In this document: positions 52,951 through 63,900 of the stretch, one piece after another
Layout: every line of letters starts with the position of its first letter
Numbering within the stretch: position 1 is the stretch's first letter
Program-made: the position numbers and the translations under genes
Notes under the pieces: model-generated
Told to the model about the DNA's origin: nothing
What the model saw: only the letters and a program-made list of their open reading frames with translations
The model's database searches: none
Assembly (NCBI GenBank): GCA_051294375.1
Contig: CM119267.1
Location: 9,325,709 to 9,389,708 of the forward strand
Direction: 5' to 3'
From: Paraspadella gotoi
Lineage: Eukaryota; Chaetognatha
DNA length: 64,000 nucleotides

Positions 52951-54333
52951 ATGTTACCATTAGCCTCCAAATCGACAACTGTATTGTCGAAGCTGTCCTC
53001 CGCGTCGCGTGCTATCCCCTCTTGCCCTCCGAGGACGTCCCTTTCGTCCTCCGTTCCAGTCAAAACAACCCTGGCGGACGTTTTTCAGACGAGCGGCTCG
53101 TTGACGAGTCTCGACGACTCCAACCTGCTGGCGGACGAGGGGGGAGACGTCGACGCCGCGCTGCTCTGCGACTCGGTCGGCGGTCGACTTACCTTTCAGC
53201 CTTTCGAAACTTTCCGCGACTTTGACGCGCTCTCTAACGAGGACGTGAAAAAAGATGAGCGTGAGGAGGTTTCGCCGAAGACGGCGTTGGAATCTTGGGA
53301 AGAAACGTGTCACGGTTTTTCGATCGGAGAATCTTCGTCCGGGGGTCGAACGCCGACGAATTCGAATCAATCTTCTCTTTTGGATGGCTCCGATTCGAGT
53401 AATCTCTCTCGGCCCAATCGGCTATCCCCAGGGCCATCTCGGGTGCTCCCCGATTCCCGTCTGCCTCATCCCGTGGCCTTCGATTTGGTCGACGCTCGGA
53501 TTTTTCGTGAGGGACCGACCAACCACCGCTTCGTGCTCTACACCATCGCCGTCCGCCCGCTTTTGCCCGCAAAATCTCACGATCGCGGTGCCCTAACACT
53601 GGAAAAACGTTTTTCAGACTTTGATAGACTCCACGCGGCCCTTAAGCGGCGCGTGCCTGTCGCAGTTGCTGACGTCAACCTTCCACCCAAGCGCCTCTTC
53701 AAAAACTTTGATGCCCGCACCATCGCCGAGCGAAGTCGAGCCTTCGAGCAATATCTCGGCCATGTGTGCGCCATCGACGCCGTTCGCGCCACCTCCGAAT
53801 ATTCGAACTTCTTCTACGGCGCCGATCTCTTTGGTGGAATGGACTTTTTGTCGCGCGGTCTCCTCGTGGAGGCTCTTCCGTCCCTTCACCGCTCCTTCAC
53901 CATGGCGTCGCTCGTGGTCGGCGCCGGACACCGCCACGCCTTTCTCATTCTTTGCTGCTTGACGGCGTGTTACGACGCTCTCGACGAAGACGCTGCCGCC
54001 CTCGAACACGCCCTCGCCGCCGTCGAGTGGCTGCGAGGCTTCGGAGACGAAACCGCCGTCGACGGCGAAATCTCGCCTTGGGAACGACGGAAGCGAAAAG
54101 GGAAAAACGACCCCGAGAGGGAAGACGATTCTTGCGTCTTCCACGACGGATTTACTTACAACATTCTCACTGTCCCCCTGATCGAAAATGCTATCAGCCT
54201 CAGCTGGAAAATGGGAAGGGACAAGAGAGACTTGGAAAAATCGTTGAAAAAAATTCGAGAGCTCATCGGTTTCGTCAATGACAAGAAGACGCTGATCGAA
54301 GCCTTGAGGAATTTAAGGGATGAATTCCACTAA
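52951..54333 (+). CDS. SNX20/SNX21-like PX-domain sorting nexin
   Basis: A single-exon CDS of 460 aa. The PX domain (about residues 170-295) shows FDLVDARIF, FVLYTIAVR, LEKRFSDFDRLHAAL, the PPKRLFKNFDARTIAERSRA lipid-binding block and FEQYLGHVCAI. A C-terminal helical TPR-like half follows, with GLLVEALPSLHRSF, LCCLTACYDALDEDAAALEH and SLKKIRELIGF. PX followed by a PXB/TPR half is the SNX20/SNX21 architecture, which binds phosphoinositides on endosomes. The N-terminal 150 residues are unconserved, Ser-rich and acidic. Another ATG 7 nt upstream (52944) in an optimal context opens a different frame of 93 codons, so the true start and N-terminus are uncertain. A TTTCTTTAG lies about 55 nt upstream. 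Confidence 0.83.
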   Translation: MLPLASKSTTVLSKLSSASRAIPSCPPRTSLSSSVPVKTTLADVFQTSGSLTSLDDSNLLADEGGDVDAALLCDSVGGRLTFQPFETFRDFDALSNEDVKKDEREEVSPKTALESWEETCHGFSIGESSSGGRTPTNSNQSSLLDGSDSSNLSRPNRLSPGPSRVLPDSRLPHPVAFDLVDARIFREGPTNHRFVLYTIAVRPLLPAKSHDRGALTLEKRFSDFDRLHAALKRRVPVAVADVNLPPKRLFKNFDARTIAERSRAFEQYLGHVCAIDAVRATSEYSNFFYGADLFGGMDFLSRGLLVEALPSLHRSFTMASLVVGAGHRHAFLILCCLTACYDALDEDAAALEHALAAVEWLRGFGDETAVDGEISPWERRKRKGKNDPEREDDSCVFHDGFTYNILTVPLIENAISLSWKMGRDKRDLEKSLKKIRELIGFVNDKKTLIEALRNLRDEFH

Positions 54334-54644
54334 CTTCTTTTTTTTTTTTCTAAAGCCAACGCATCAACTCTTAGATTTTTCCTTATCAAAAAAATTTACA
54401 TTGAAATTATTATTATTTATCATTTCTATATAAATGTTTTCGTGACCAATATTTTTGATAACACTTTGATCTTTTTACATCTTTTTAGCAACAAACATCG
54501 CGTTTCTTGGTGTTTTTTAATTTTTGGTATGCTTATATAATTACCGTTTACTAAAGCACAAATTTCGACTACATAACCAGCGTTTTATTTATTGAATCGT
54601 CGATTCTGAGATCTTTTTAACCGTGAATCCTATTCTTTTAGATA

Positions 54645-56574
54645 ATGAGCGAGGTCTCTTCCAGTGGAGATGGGTTGAACGACGTCCTTAACGGCGTCGC
54701 CGCCGCCGCCGCCGCCGAATCCGATATTTCCAAGCCTCCTACTGAAGAACTTCCCAAACTGCTTGTGCACAAAAGCCTCGGCGACACCCTCTCCGTCGTC
54801 GACGAGCAGATTAAAAAGATTCCGTCTCCAATCTCCAGCGAGATTTCCTCGTCTTCCTCTCCCACGGTCGTCCCTCGCAACGCAGACTTCGACTCGATCG
54901 CCGAGGAGACGCACCAAGCCTCAGAATACTTCCCCGGCACGGTGGACGAGTCCGACACCGACGACGATTCTGACCAAGAGGACGATGTTACGCTACCCGA
55001 AGAAATCCCTTTCGACTACGACGCCCTCGAACGACGGATGGAATATTTAAACTCTCTCGACTCTATCGAGCTGCCTAAGACTGTCGCTCGGCTAAAGACA
55101 AAGAGAGGAACGAGAATATTTCTAGTCGGGACCGGTGAGCGACTTTGTTTGAGAAAAACGTCTCGCCTTTTTCTAATTTCTTTTTCACATTCTCTTCACT
55201 CTCCTCCAGCCCATTTCAGCGAAGAGTCTCAAGAGGATGTTTCGACGACGATCCGGGCCGTCCGCCCGGATGTCATCATGGTGGAGCTCTGCTCTCAGCG
55301 GGAGCACGTTCTTAACCTGGACGAAGAGACGGTTCTGCGTGAGTCACAGAATCTCAACGCGGAGAAAGTCTTCGAATTCATCCAATCCTCGGGACTCGTT
55401 CGAGTGAGAAACGAAGCGTCGTCGGGTTTGTTTTTAAAAAACGAATTATTTATTGACGGTATTGTGTTTTTAAGGGGTTGACGTACGTCCTCCTCCTCAG
55501 TCTCTCCGCTCACGTCACGAAACAGTTAGGAATGGCTCCCGGAGGTAAGTCGCGACCATTTAAATTACTTTTCCCTTACCCAAATTTTTATTTAAAATTA
55601 TTTTTTTGAAACATTTTTCAGGAGAATTCCGTCGAGCTTTTCGCGAACTTAAAGAATTGAGACGGACGAAGAAGACAAATCTGTACTTAGGCGATCGCCC
55701 TGTGCAAGTCACCCTCAAAAGAGCTTTGAGCGCGCTATCATTTTTTCAGGTTCGTGTTTATCTTTTAGCCCTTTAGCATCATTAGTCCTGGCAGTCAATG
55801 GGAAAATGACTTATTTTTTTACTATTTGCTTCGCAATCCGAGAATCACGGGCGATACTTTCATTACCAAATGATCCTTCTTTCTTCGAACTCGCAGAAAA
55901 TTCGCCTCGCTTGGTCTATCATGATGGACGGCTTCAAGGTGACGAAAGAAGACGTGGAAAACATGAAAGAAAAGGACATGCTCCATGCCTTGATGTCGGA
56001 AATGGCGGCCGAATATCCTTTGCTTACCAAGGTTAGCTCGCTTCAAATCAATTGTTATATATATATATATAATATTAAATGTTCTGAGTAGATGATAAAA
56101 ATGGAAAAATGAGACAACTCGCTAAATCCTCCTTTTAGAGAAATTAACAATTTTTCCCCCCGACTACCTCAAGGTGTTCGTAAAAGAGCGCGACCTTTGG
56201 CTCGTCCAGTCGCTCGTCCACACTGAGTTGTTGGCAGCAAAAACGTTGGAAAGTCCTCTTCCCGGAGTCGTTGTCGCCGTGGTGGGAATCGGCCATCAGC
56301 AAGGGATCGTCGATGAGTGGAACAAGATTCAAGATGAAAACCAAACTGTACGAAGATGACTGGATCATTGATAATAAAGTTATTATGGTTTAGTCTTAAC
56401 AAAATGTTTTTAATTCTTTGATCGCAGCTCGAAGAGGGCGCGCGTATTATCACCGAACTTCTCGTGATCCCCGAAACCTCGATGACTTCGAAGATTGTCA
56501 AGCTGGGATTCAAGGCAGCCTTCGTCACCCTAGCCCTCTGGGGTTGCGTTAGGATTGTCAAGGCCTTCGCTTGA
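54645..56574 (+). CDS. TRABD: TraB-domain-containing protein
   Basis: Seven exons join in frame to 445 aa: 54645-55134, 55210-55403, 55475-55544, 55622-55749, 55897-56031, 56174-56347 and 56428-56574. The first 120 residues are acidic and low-complexity with an Ala run. The TraB/PrgY domain starts at RIFLVGTAHFSEES, with the conserved GT-x-H motif, and continues with VRPDVIMVELC, SQREHVL, LGDRPVQVTLKRAL and VVAVVGIGHQQGIVDEW with its second conserved His. A C-terminal hydrophobic helix (AAFVTLALWGCVRIVKAF) could anchor it in the mitochondrial outer membrane, where vertebrate TRABD has been placed. The GT-x2-H and GIGH motifs are both intact. The start lies 3 nt after TTCTTTTAG, and an AATAAA is at 56697-56702. 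Confidence 0.93.
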
Positions 56575-57173
56575 GAACTTTAACGGGGTGTGAGATAAAA
56601 GCTGATACTAGTCCGCCGTTATAATACAAACAATTGTTATGAAGTCGTTATTTTATAGAATATATGTAATTCTTGTTACGGCGAAGATTTTATGAAAATA
56701 AAGGAACTTTTCTACATGGAATTTTTTTTTCATCATTTAGGATTATGAATTGTGTCGAAGCTAGTCAAAATTTATAGGAGGTGAACTAACAAGGAATTCA
56801 ATAGGAAGTCCAAAACAAAAGGGATCTACGGCTACAATCCGATAGCTCTAAAACGGCTTCTATTCCAAGTGATTGAATGAAATGGAATCATTATAAAGTC
56901 TCGAAATTAATTCTAAGAAACTTTCGATAAAATTGATAGCTGACTAGTAAAAATGATAATAACCTAGTATGCTAAGTTACGTAACGAATCTTAATCCTCG
57001 TGCATCTTGAACGCACGCGCTTGCTGGCTTTCCTTCCTTCGCTCACTTACGCTTCCTCCTCTTCCTCGTCTCGCCTCCATATGGAGACGCAAAACATTGC
57101 GTCGTCGAGAAAACCCAGACGGAATCGTAATTATTGTCTCTTGTCAAGTTTCCGACGAGATCCGGCCCTCAAG

Positions 57174-58631
57174 ATGACCGCTTCGAAGGCTTTCGTGCTG
57201 CTATTGTCGTTGTTGTCGACGTCCTTTGCGAATTTTTACCCGAGATTGGGCGATGACTTTTCCTATGAAAGCCCTGACTACGGCGGGGACTCTAATGGTC
57301 GTGACGACGAGCTTTTCCAGGACATCGTGGCCAGGTTTGCTCTTCTGTATGATTTAATTCTTTATTGAATTTGGGAATTCTTGGTCTTTAAATATATATA
57401 TAATTATATATGGATAGCACAAAACTCATGTCTGATGAATAAAAACTAAAAACTAAAATAAAAACTACTAAGCGGTTAAGTTAAGAACCATTGTCAAATG
57501 TCCATTCACTCAACTCCACTCGCAGAAAAAAATTCAAATTGGTTCACAGAATCGTTAGATGTTGAGACAGTAAATGCTAAATTAGACCTTAAGGTGACTC
57601 ATATTAATGAGTCCTTTTTCCTATAGTTAACCGCTGGTTCAATCGGAAATGTATTGGAAAGTATTGAAGTATTGAAAAGTATTGGAAATAACCCAACGTA
57701 AGTTTGAGGGACGTAAGAAAAAACGTTTCCACTGCCGACAGGATGGCCGACTACATCGACATGGAGAGCCTCTTGGCTCAGCCATCTGCCGGCGATCCCG
57801 TCATCCCCGACGCCACCCTGCGAGACACCGAGGACATCCACCACGCCCACCTCTTTGGACCCTCGGAAAACGACGGCTTCCAGTACATGCAGGGCGGTGC
57901 GGGAGAAGGGGTTCAGTGGCTCAAACCCGAAGGATCGATTCTTAACAAGCAGGTCCAAACTCCAAAGGGAAATTATTGGATGGACAGTGGGCACACACAA
58001 AAAAAATATAGTTTTGTTCGAGATGAAATCGTAAATCTAATCTTTGGCTTTGCTTCCGCCGGACGCAGGAAGTAAAAACGGACAAGTTTTTGCCCGCTTA
58101 TTGCGATCCCCCGAATCCTTGCCCAATTGGCTTCACTTCCGATGACGGCTGCGATCCGGCACCGGGATCGAAGTTCACGGCCGAATACAGCAAAGTTTAT
58201 CAAGCGTCGCAAGTACGAAAATCTTTCTCGGCTCCTTTTATTTTAAACTGAGTTTAAACTTTCCCTTTCGCCAATAACTTTCTGATTTTTCCGCCAGGAG
58301 TGTCAATGCGACTCAGAACACAACTACGGTTGCGCCGATGGAGAGCGACGCGACGACGACGTCGGAAACTTGAAAGAAAATCTCAAAAATTTGGCAAAGA
58401 TGATGACCGAAGCGGAAAAAGAGCCCAAGGACACGAAGACGGGTCGGTGAAAAACAACTTTATTACTTAAAACGCTGAGGCGTTTTTGCTCCAGAGAATG
58501 ACAGAAACACAAATCATTATCCCACAGATGCTAACGAAACTGGTCACAATGGAAGTCGCCCTCCAAATCCTTATCTTGTGGGGGAACCTCTGAAGCGAGT
58601 CGCCAAAAAGGCTCCCATTTACAATATGTGA
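57174..58631 (+). CDS. SCG5: Neuroendocrine protein 7B2 (secretogranin V)
   Basis: A secreted chaperone that escorts proprotein convertase PC2 through the secretory pathway. Five exons join in frame to 254 aa: 57174-57334, 57742-57952, 58069-58212, 58298-58442 and 58528-58631. A signal peptide (KAFVLLLSLLSTSFANF) is followed by MADYIDMESLLAQ, IPDATLRDTEDI, HHAHLFGPSE and YMQGGAGEG, then the hallmark Pro/Cys motif LPAYCDPPNPCPIGFTSDDG. The final exon encodes PPNPYLVGEPLKRVAKKAP, which matches the PC2-inhibitory CT peptide including the essential VAKK. The polybasic furin site that precedes this peptide in vertebrates is absent; only NGSR lies there. Because 7B2 works in neuroendocrine cells, it argues for an animal with peptidergic neurons. 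It is the last gene of the + strand array, with an AATAAA at 58663-58668. Confidence 0.95.
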
Positions 58632-59514
58632 AAATTGATTTTTAGGTTTTTATTAGATTTTGAATAAAAGTTAAAACGTAATCTTTGTGTTCTTTTTAAA
58701 GTTTCCATCGCTTTTTGAAGTCAGAGGGAAAATTGAACCGTCAAAATCTTTTAAAGAAAACGAAACTGTGTCAGTGAAGTTAAGCATAGTCATTGAAAAC
58801 TTTTTTTACATACGTATAACTAAACTATAAGAGACCAACAATTCCGTACTCTTGCTTTGTAACTAAGCTTAAAAATTAGGTCGTTTCCCTTTTGCTTTTA
58901 TTAAAACTGAATTGAAAGGCTATAAAAATGCTCCATCTAACTTGGACCATAAAGACACCCAAGAACTAAAACGTTCGGTTAAACTTGACCGTCCATTTGA
59001 ACGTAATACTTTTATAAAAATTACTCGGTACTCGAGGAGAAGAAAAATGAGAGCATTTATTTTTTAGGTTAAAAGTTTAAGAGAATCCTAGGTTATTTAA
59101 CACTTGTTTTTCCGATTTTGCTTTGGATCTCTTGACCTTGGCTAAAAAGTGCCATTTGGGAGCTTCTGATGGACAATGCCTCTTTTCGCGGCAGCGGACA
59201 TTCCTGCATGATCGTTTTTCGCGTAAAATCGTCATTTTCCGTAAAGCATTGAGACCATTATTTTTTATAAATATTATAAATATCTGCCCGATTTAAAAAG
59301 TAAAGATTTTGCATCTGTCTTTGCTTCTCCCTCTTAAAAAAATATTTACAATGAATTTTGTTTCCAGAAGCGTGTATTAAAACTTAAAAACATGAGGAAT
59401 AAAAGAAATTAAAAACAGAAAAAAATGTGTAAAAGTTGTTTTTCGGTTAAAAATCAACTAGTCAGTTTTTCAACGTATAAAAAATCCTGGAACAGTTTGT
59501 AATTGTAAGTTTGT
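58632..59514. other. Region between convergent genes
   Basis: It contains the 7B2 3' UTR and an AT-rich spacer. The only coding-like signal is the small minus-strand ORF at 59077-59235, listed separately. No repeat boundary was found. Confidence 0.4.
59077..59235 (-). CDS. Small Cys/basic minus-strand ORF (uncertain)
   Basis: A complete 52-codon frame from ATG (59233-59235) to stop (59077-59079). It contains SCRNVRCREKRHC, spaced C-x4-C-x5-C like the N-terminal half of follistatin/SPARC-type EGF-Kazal modules, and then a K/S-rich tail. It has no signal peptide, so it could be an exon of a longer minus-strand gene, with a TGCAG acceptor candidate inside it, or chance. It is short and not supported by clear homology. 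Confidence 0.25.
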   Translation of the reverse strand: MTILREKRSCRNVRCREKRHCPSEAPKWHFLAKVKRSKAKSEKQVLNNLGFS

Positions 59515-60956
59515 TCAATCGGGAAGGAGGGTTTTGTAGGCGGTGTTTTGCAGATGTCCTTCCATGTAGTGAACGATGTCGCGGACAGCGTCTCGACCCG
59601 CGCGTCGTTTAGAGATGTAGCAGCATCGCTGTTAAAAACAATGACACTTCATGACATGAGGAAGTAGATACTTTTACGGTTAGAGCGTCGGAATTTTAAC
59701 GAAGGTCTTAGCTACCTACTCATCGAACTAAGAGCTTAATTAGGAACTTAATTTTAAAATATCATTGATTGCGACAAACATCTTTTTTTAGGCCCACCCA
59801 TGTTATGCCAGAGGTCAATTAAACTACTATGATTTTGACAATTTTTGACACATGTTCACTGAACATTGTTTAGTGTACATTAGGGCGTTGAAAAATAACG
59901 AAATATAACAAATCAAGTGAGGTACATAGCTATTTTAGTGTAATAAAGTCCATAGAATTCGATGATGATAACCATTTTTTTGTATAGTCTCATCTTCTTT
60001 GTCGGAAATGGCGATTTTTGCAGCATATAAGGTGCTATTAAAATGGAGCAAACATTGTAGAGTATAAGAAACTCAAATTATTAAGATTTTATAAAAGCCA
60101 TATTTAACTTACATAATATGAAAATAAAGACCTATATAAATATTTTGGTAAGTTTATTTACAAATTTTAGATTTTATTAATAGTTTGTTAGCTATATTTA
60201 TTAATAAATAATAATAAAAAATAAGCTAAAGTGAAAAAATAAAAAAATAAAATTTTAAAACCGGATTTGAATTTCTTACAAAAAGTTGATATAAGAAAGT
60301 ATAATCCATTTTAAAAAATTCTTTCATTAAGTAGGTTAAAAATATTAAAAACTATTATTTTTGTTTAATTTTTCAATTTTTGGCTTAAAATTATAGTTTT
60401 TCTGAATTTTGACCAACTTAATGACATAATTTTGATATAAAAATTATATTTTCTTATATCAACTTTTTGCAAAGAATGCAAATCCATGAAAAAAATTTTA
60501 TAATTATTATTTTTTAACTTTAACCTAATTTTTACTCATAATTATTAATAAATATAGTTAACTAACTTTTTATAAACATAAAATTTAGAAATAAACTTAC
60601 CAAAATATTTTTATAAGTCTTTATTTTTATATTTCAAAAGCTCATATAAATTTTTAAAAATTTTAATAATTTGATTTATCATAACTTATAATGGTTTTGT
60701 ATTTTATAACAATTTTATATACTTTAAAAACCGTCATTTCCGACAAGAAAGATAAAATTATATAAAAAATGGTCATCACCATCGAATTCTACAGACTACA
60801 TTACACTAAAATAGCTATGTACCTCACTTGATTTGTTATATTTTGTTATTTTTCAACGCTCTAGTGTACATGCCTGAGTGCAAAGGAAATCAGCGTCTTC
60901 GCATCCAAAAGGGTATCCACATTTGCTCAGAGCAGGAACGTCGATCAGATCACCAC
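59515..60956 (-). CDS. Partial minus-strand gene, Cys-rich C-terminus, two exons
   Basis: The upstream exon 60874-60956 reads (after two leading bases) GDLIDVPALSKCGYPFGCED and continues with ADFLCTQ. It follows an ATTTTAG acceptor. The last exon 59515-59628 follows a TTTTTAACAG acceptor and reads RCCYISKRRAGRD, then AVRDIVHYMEGHLQNTAYK and TLLPD before the stop. The two exons are in phase if the intron starts with GC (CAG|GCATGT). Cys residues cluster around the junction (C-x5-C-x6-C-x3-CC), which hints at a secreted, disulfide-bonded product, perhaps with a KRR cleavage site. I do not recognise the family. Further 5' exons beyond 60956 are expected but were not found. The intron contains the 983-bp palindromic element. 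Confidence 0.5.
59881..60863. mobile_element. hAT-type MITE, long palindrome
   Basis: The element is an almost complete inverted repeat: the left arm, from TAGGGCGTTGAAAAATAAC, is matched by the reverse complement of the right arm (ending GTTATTTTTCAACGCTCTA). The match runs through conserved strings such as TCAAGTGAGGTACATAGCTA and into the AT-rich centre near 60370. It is flanked by GTGTACAT at 59873-59880 and 60864-60871, an 8-bp target duplication that fits the hAT pattern nTnnnnAn. The TAGGG-like tip is also hAT-like. It has no ORF of note, so it is non-autonomous. Confidence 0.88.
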
Positions 60957-63900
60957 CTAAAATTAAAAAATATTTACTGTTTTTGTTTTAAGACAGAATC
61001 TAATGTTTAAACAATATTAGATTATTCGTACGGGTCGACTAGTCTTTGCAACCCCGGAGAGTTTTGATAATCATTACCCCTTTGACACTTTCAGCCCCTT
61101 TTCTGCGAGGGAACATCTGTTTGGATTGAAGCGTCTCGCGCATCGGCATTTACAAGGAATAATGGTTAGCCCTCCGTTGCCCCTTCAGAGAAGGAAAGAA
61201 AAAAATATTCAAAAAAAGAAAAGAAGGGAGATCCGAGGAAGAGGGGACGTGGAGACTCGGAGGATGTGGCAAAAAGAAGAGCAGATTTCCGAATCTGGTC
61301 CACAGGGAATCGGGGGAATGATTGGGGCCGAGGAGCTTTGAAAAAGGATTAGTGAGTGAGAGAGAGACACCCGGATGTCAAAGGATTCGGGAGCACGGAT
61401 GTCGATATACGGAGACGGGCGCTCAAAAGGCTTTTCTCTGGATGAGTTCAAGACAGAAACAGATGTTGTAAGCTAGTATTTGGAAATACATTACAGTTTC
61501 TTTTCAAAATTTTATATTTTAATCGCGAACTTTTTTCAACTTTTTCTCTCTTTAGCCAGGTTATACTTATCGGTCCTCATTCTTCAATTTTCGCGGCCGC
61601 GATAGCTAATTTTATTTTAAATTTTTGCATAGCTGATTATATACTAAACATACAAAATTCGTTCTTTTCGTATGAAGCCGAAACTACATTCCACTTTGAA
61701 TGACACAACCCAAAACCTTTTTCTCCTCAACCTTCCTTTAACGTCTCTACTCCCCCCCCCTCCCCCTTCGAAAACCCTTTTCGGACGGCGCCGCGATCGA
61801 GGGTCGAGGCGCCGAAAAAAAAAAGAGCATCGAGCGAATCTTTTTATCAGTCGCTCCCAGAACTGTAATGAATGATCTCTCGTCGTCAGCGTCGTCGTCT
61901 TGATCATCGTCATCATCTTTTTTCTTCTCATTCACGTCTCACCTCTTCAAGGGCGTTCCTATACAAAATCCTCCGCCGTTCACTCTTTTCACAGGAGCTC
62001 GTCTTCTTTTCAAGTTGCTCCATGTGCAAGATCGGCCAAATCGAGAACGGAATCATATCGAGATCTCACGTGAATAGTGAATACATTTCGTCCGAGGTGA
62101 AATTTTCTCATTTTTTTTTAGCGAGCGAAAAATCTTAGTATGAAAGTTTTCCTAAAAGCCTAAGATTTTTGTCTCGATTAAAAAATAGAAAAAAAGAGAA
62201 AATTTATAGACTGAAATTATTTTTTGTTTTGATTGAGCGTATATTTAATTATGTGGCCACCTTTCGCAAAAAGCGGCACTTTCGAAGCGACGATGCTCTT
62301 TTCTTTTGACGCAAAACGAGAGCGCCGTTTCTCGGCCTCATTTTCGAGTATCTATTGTCCATTGTTTGCCCATAAACTCAGAAGCGAGACGGATATCCCT
62401 CTCCCCATTTTCATTTCTCTTTCTCGCGAAAACACCATTCCCCACGAATATAAAAGAAAAAAAAAATCGGCGTCTTCCATTAGATTTCACTTCTGACATT
62501 TTCGCCTTCCCATCGCCTTCCCATATGGTCTCGAGTTATTACGCGCGCAAACGCCTTTCCGCTCGCGTGCAACGCGATTGTAAACTCGGGAGAAGAGAAT
62601 CTTTGAGCGAGGAGGGAGGGGGAGAGAGAAAGAGAGGGACAGAGTGGATAAGAAGTTAGGATGAGTGGGAGTATTTCGGCTTTGAACGAATGAATGGCGC
62701 CACAAAAGTAGAAGTAGAGAATAGTAACCGAAGAGGAAAAATTGCAAAGTGCTTTGAAGTTAGACTCAAACCGAGCTAAATGGAATCAACGAAATACAAA
62801 ACTTGTTCGCAATTTAAAACTTATTCACCAGAACTGGCAGAAGAAAAAGCCTAACTTTCCTCCCACAACCTCCCTCCATTACCGCCCCCTCCCCCCACCG
62901 CGAGTCTATGATCTACGAGGGTCTCGAGAGTAAACTCTCTCGCTCTATCTTTCTCTCTCTCACTGAACCCGCGCGTGAATCTTAATGAGCCGCTCGATCC
63001 TAGATGGCGCGGAAACAAACGGGGAGACGCGAAGAACGCAAAAAAACAAAAGGGGGTCGCGATGGGGCGAAACCCATTTATATTCGGATTCGATATAAAG
63101 AAAAAAATAGGACCATTTTGCCTTTCTTGACGGAACGGTTTCAAAATTAATTGTATAGACTAAATAGTGTAAATATTTCAAAGCCCTTTGAAAACATACT
63201 AAAATGAACAGCGGGTGATTGCTAAAAAGTCTCGTTTTTCCAGGCGAACAAAGTTGAAAATTATGAAGCAGGGAGAAGACTAAAGCTGGGACCCAGTAGA
63301 GTAGACAAAAACAGAGAAGACAGACAGACCCAAGTGAGACAGACAAGAGGACTCGACGTATCAACATCTGCTTTTTTTTTCTCCTCTTATTTTTTCTTTC
63401 GTTTCTATCCGTTTTCTTTCCAAGCCCGAGGCAAGAGTTTGTCTCCGAAGCATCTGGTCCCCAAAATGGAAAACCACCGGCAAATGAAGAAGAAGAAAGG
63501 GAGGAAAGGGGAATAAAAAGGGAAGCGGGGATGTGCGATGGGGATTAAAAAAAAATAGGCTCACGCGGGAAAACGGCAGAATGGAAACTAGTCGAGAGAA
63601 TCGAAAAGATGAAAAAGAAGATAACGCAAGTATCAAAATAAAAAAGATAAAATACCTTAGGAGCGTTTTTCTTTTTTTTAAATTCACACAGAGAAAAAAA
63701 ATCGTTCTATCGAATTCTGATTAAAAGTAAAAGCTCTTCTCAACTTCCTTTCACCCATCGCCTAATCCATCGCCCACCGCCACTCCTACCTAAAACTACC
63801 TCCCTCAATATTCCCACCCCAGCGACGCCCGAAGGAGGAGTGATCATGGTAATTGCTAACAGAGAAACTCGATTTATTTATATCCGCAAGGTGTAACCGC

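Noticed and set aside
61126-62747. Several 60-117-codon frames on both strands
   Set aside because: Composition is low-complexity (K/R/E or S/F/L), with no domain, no conserved splice structure and no homology that I can see.
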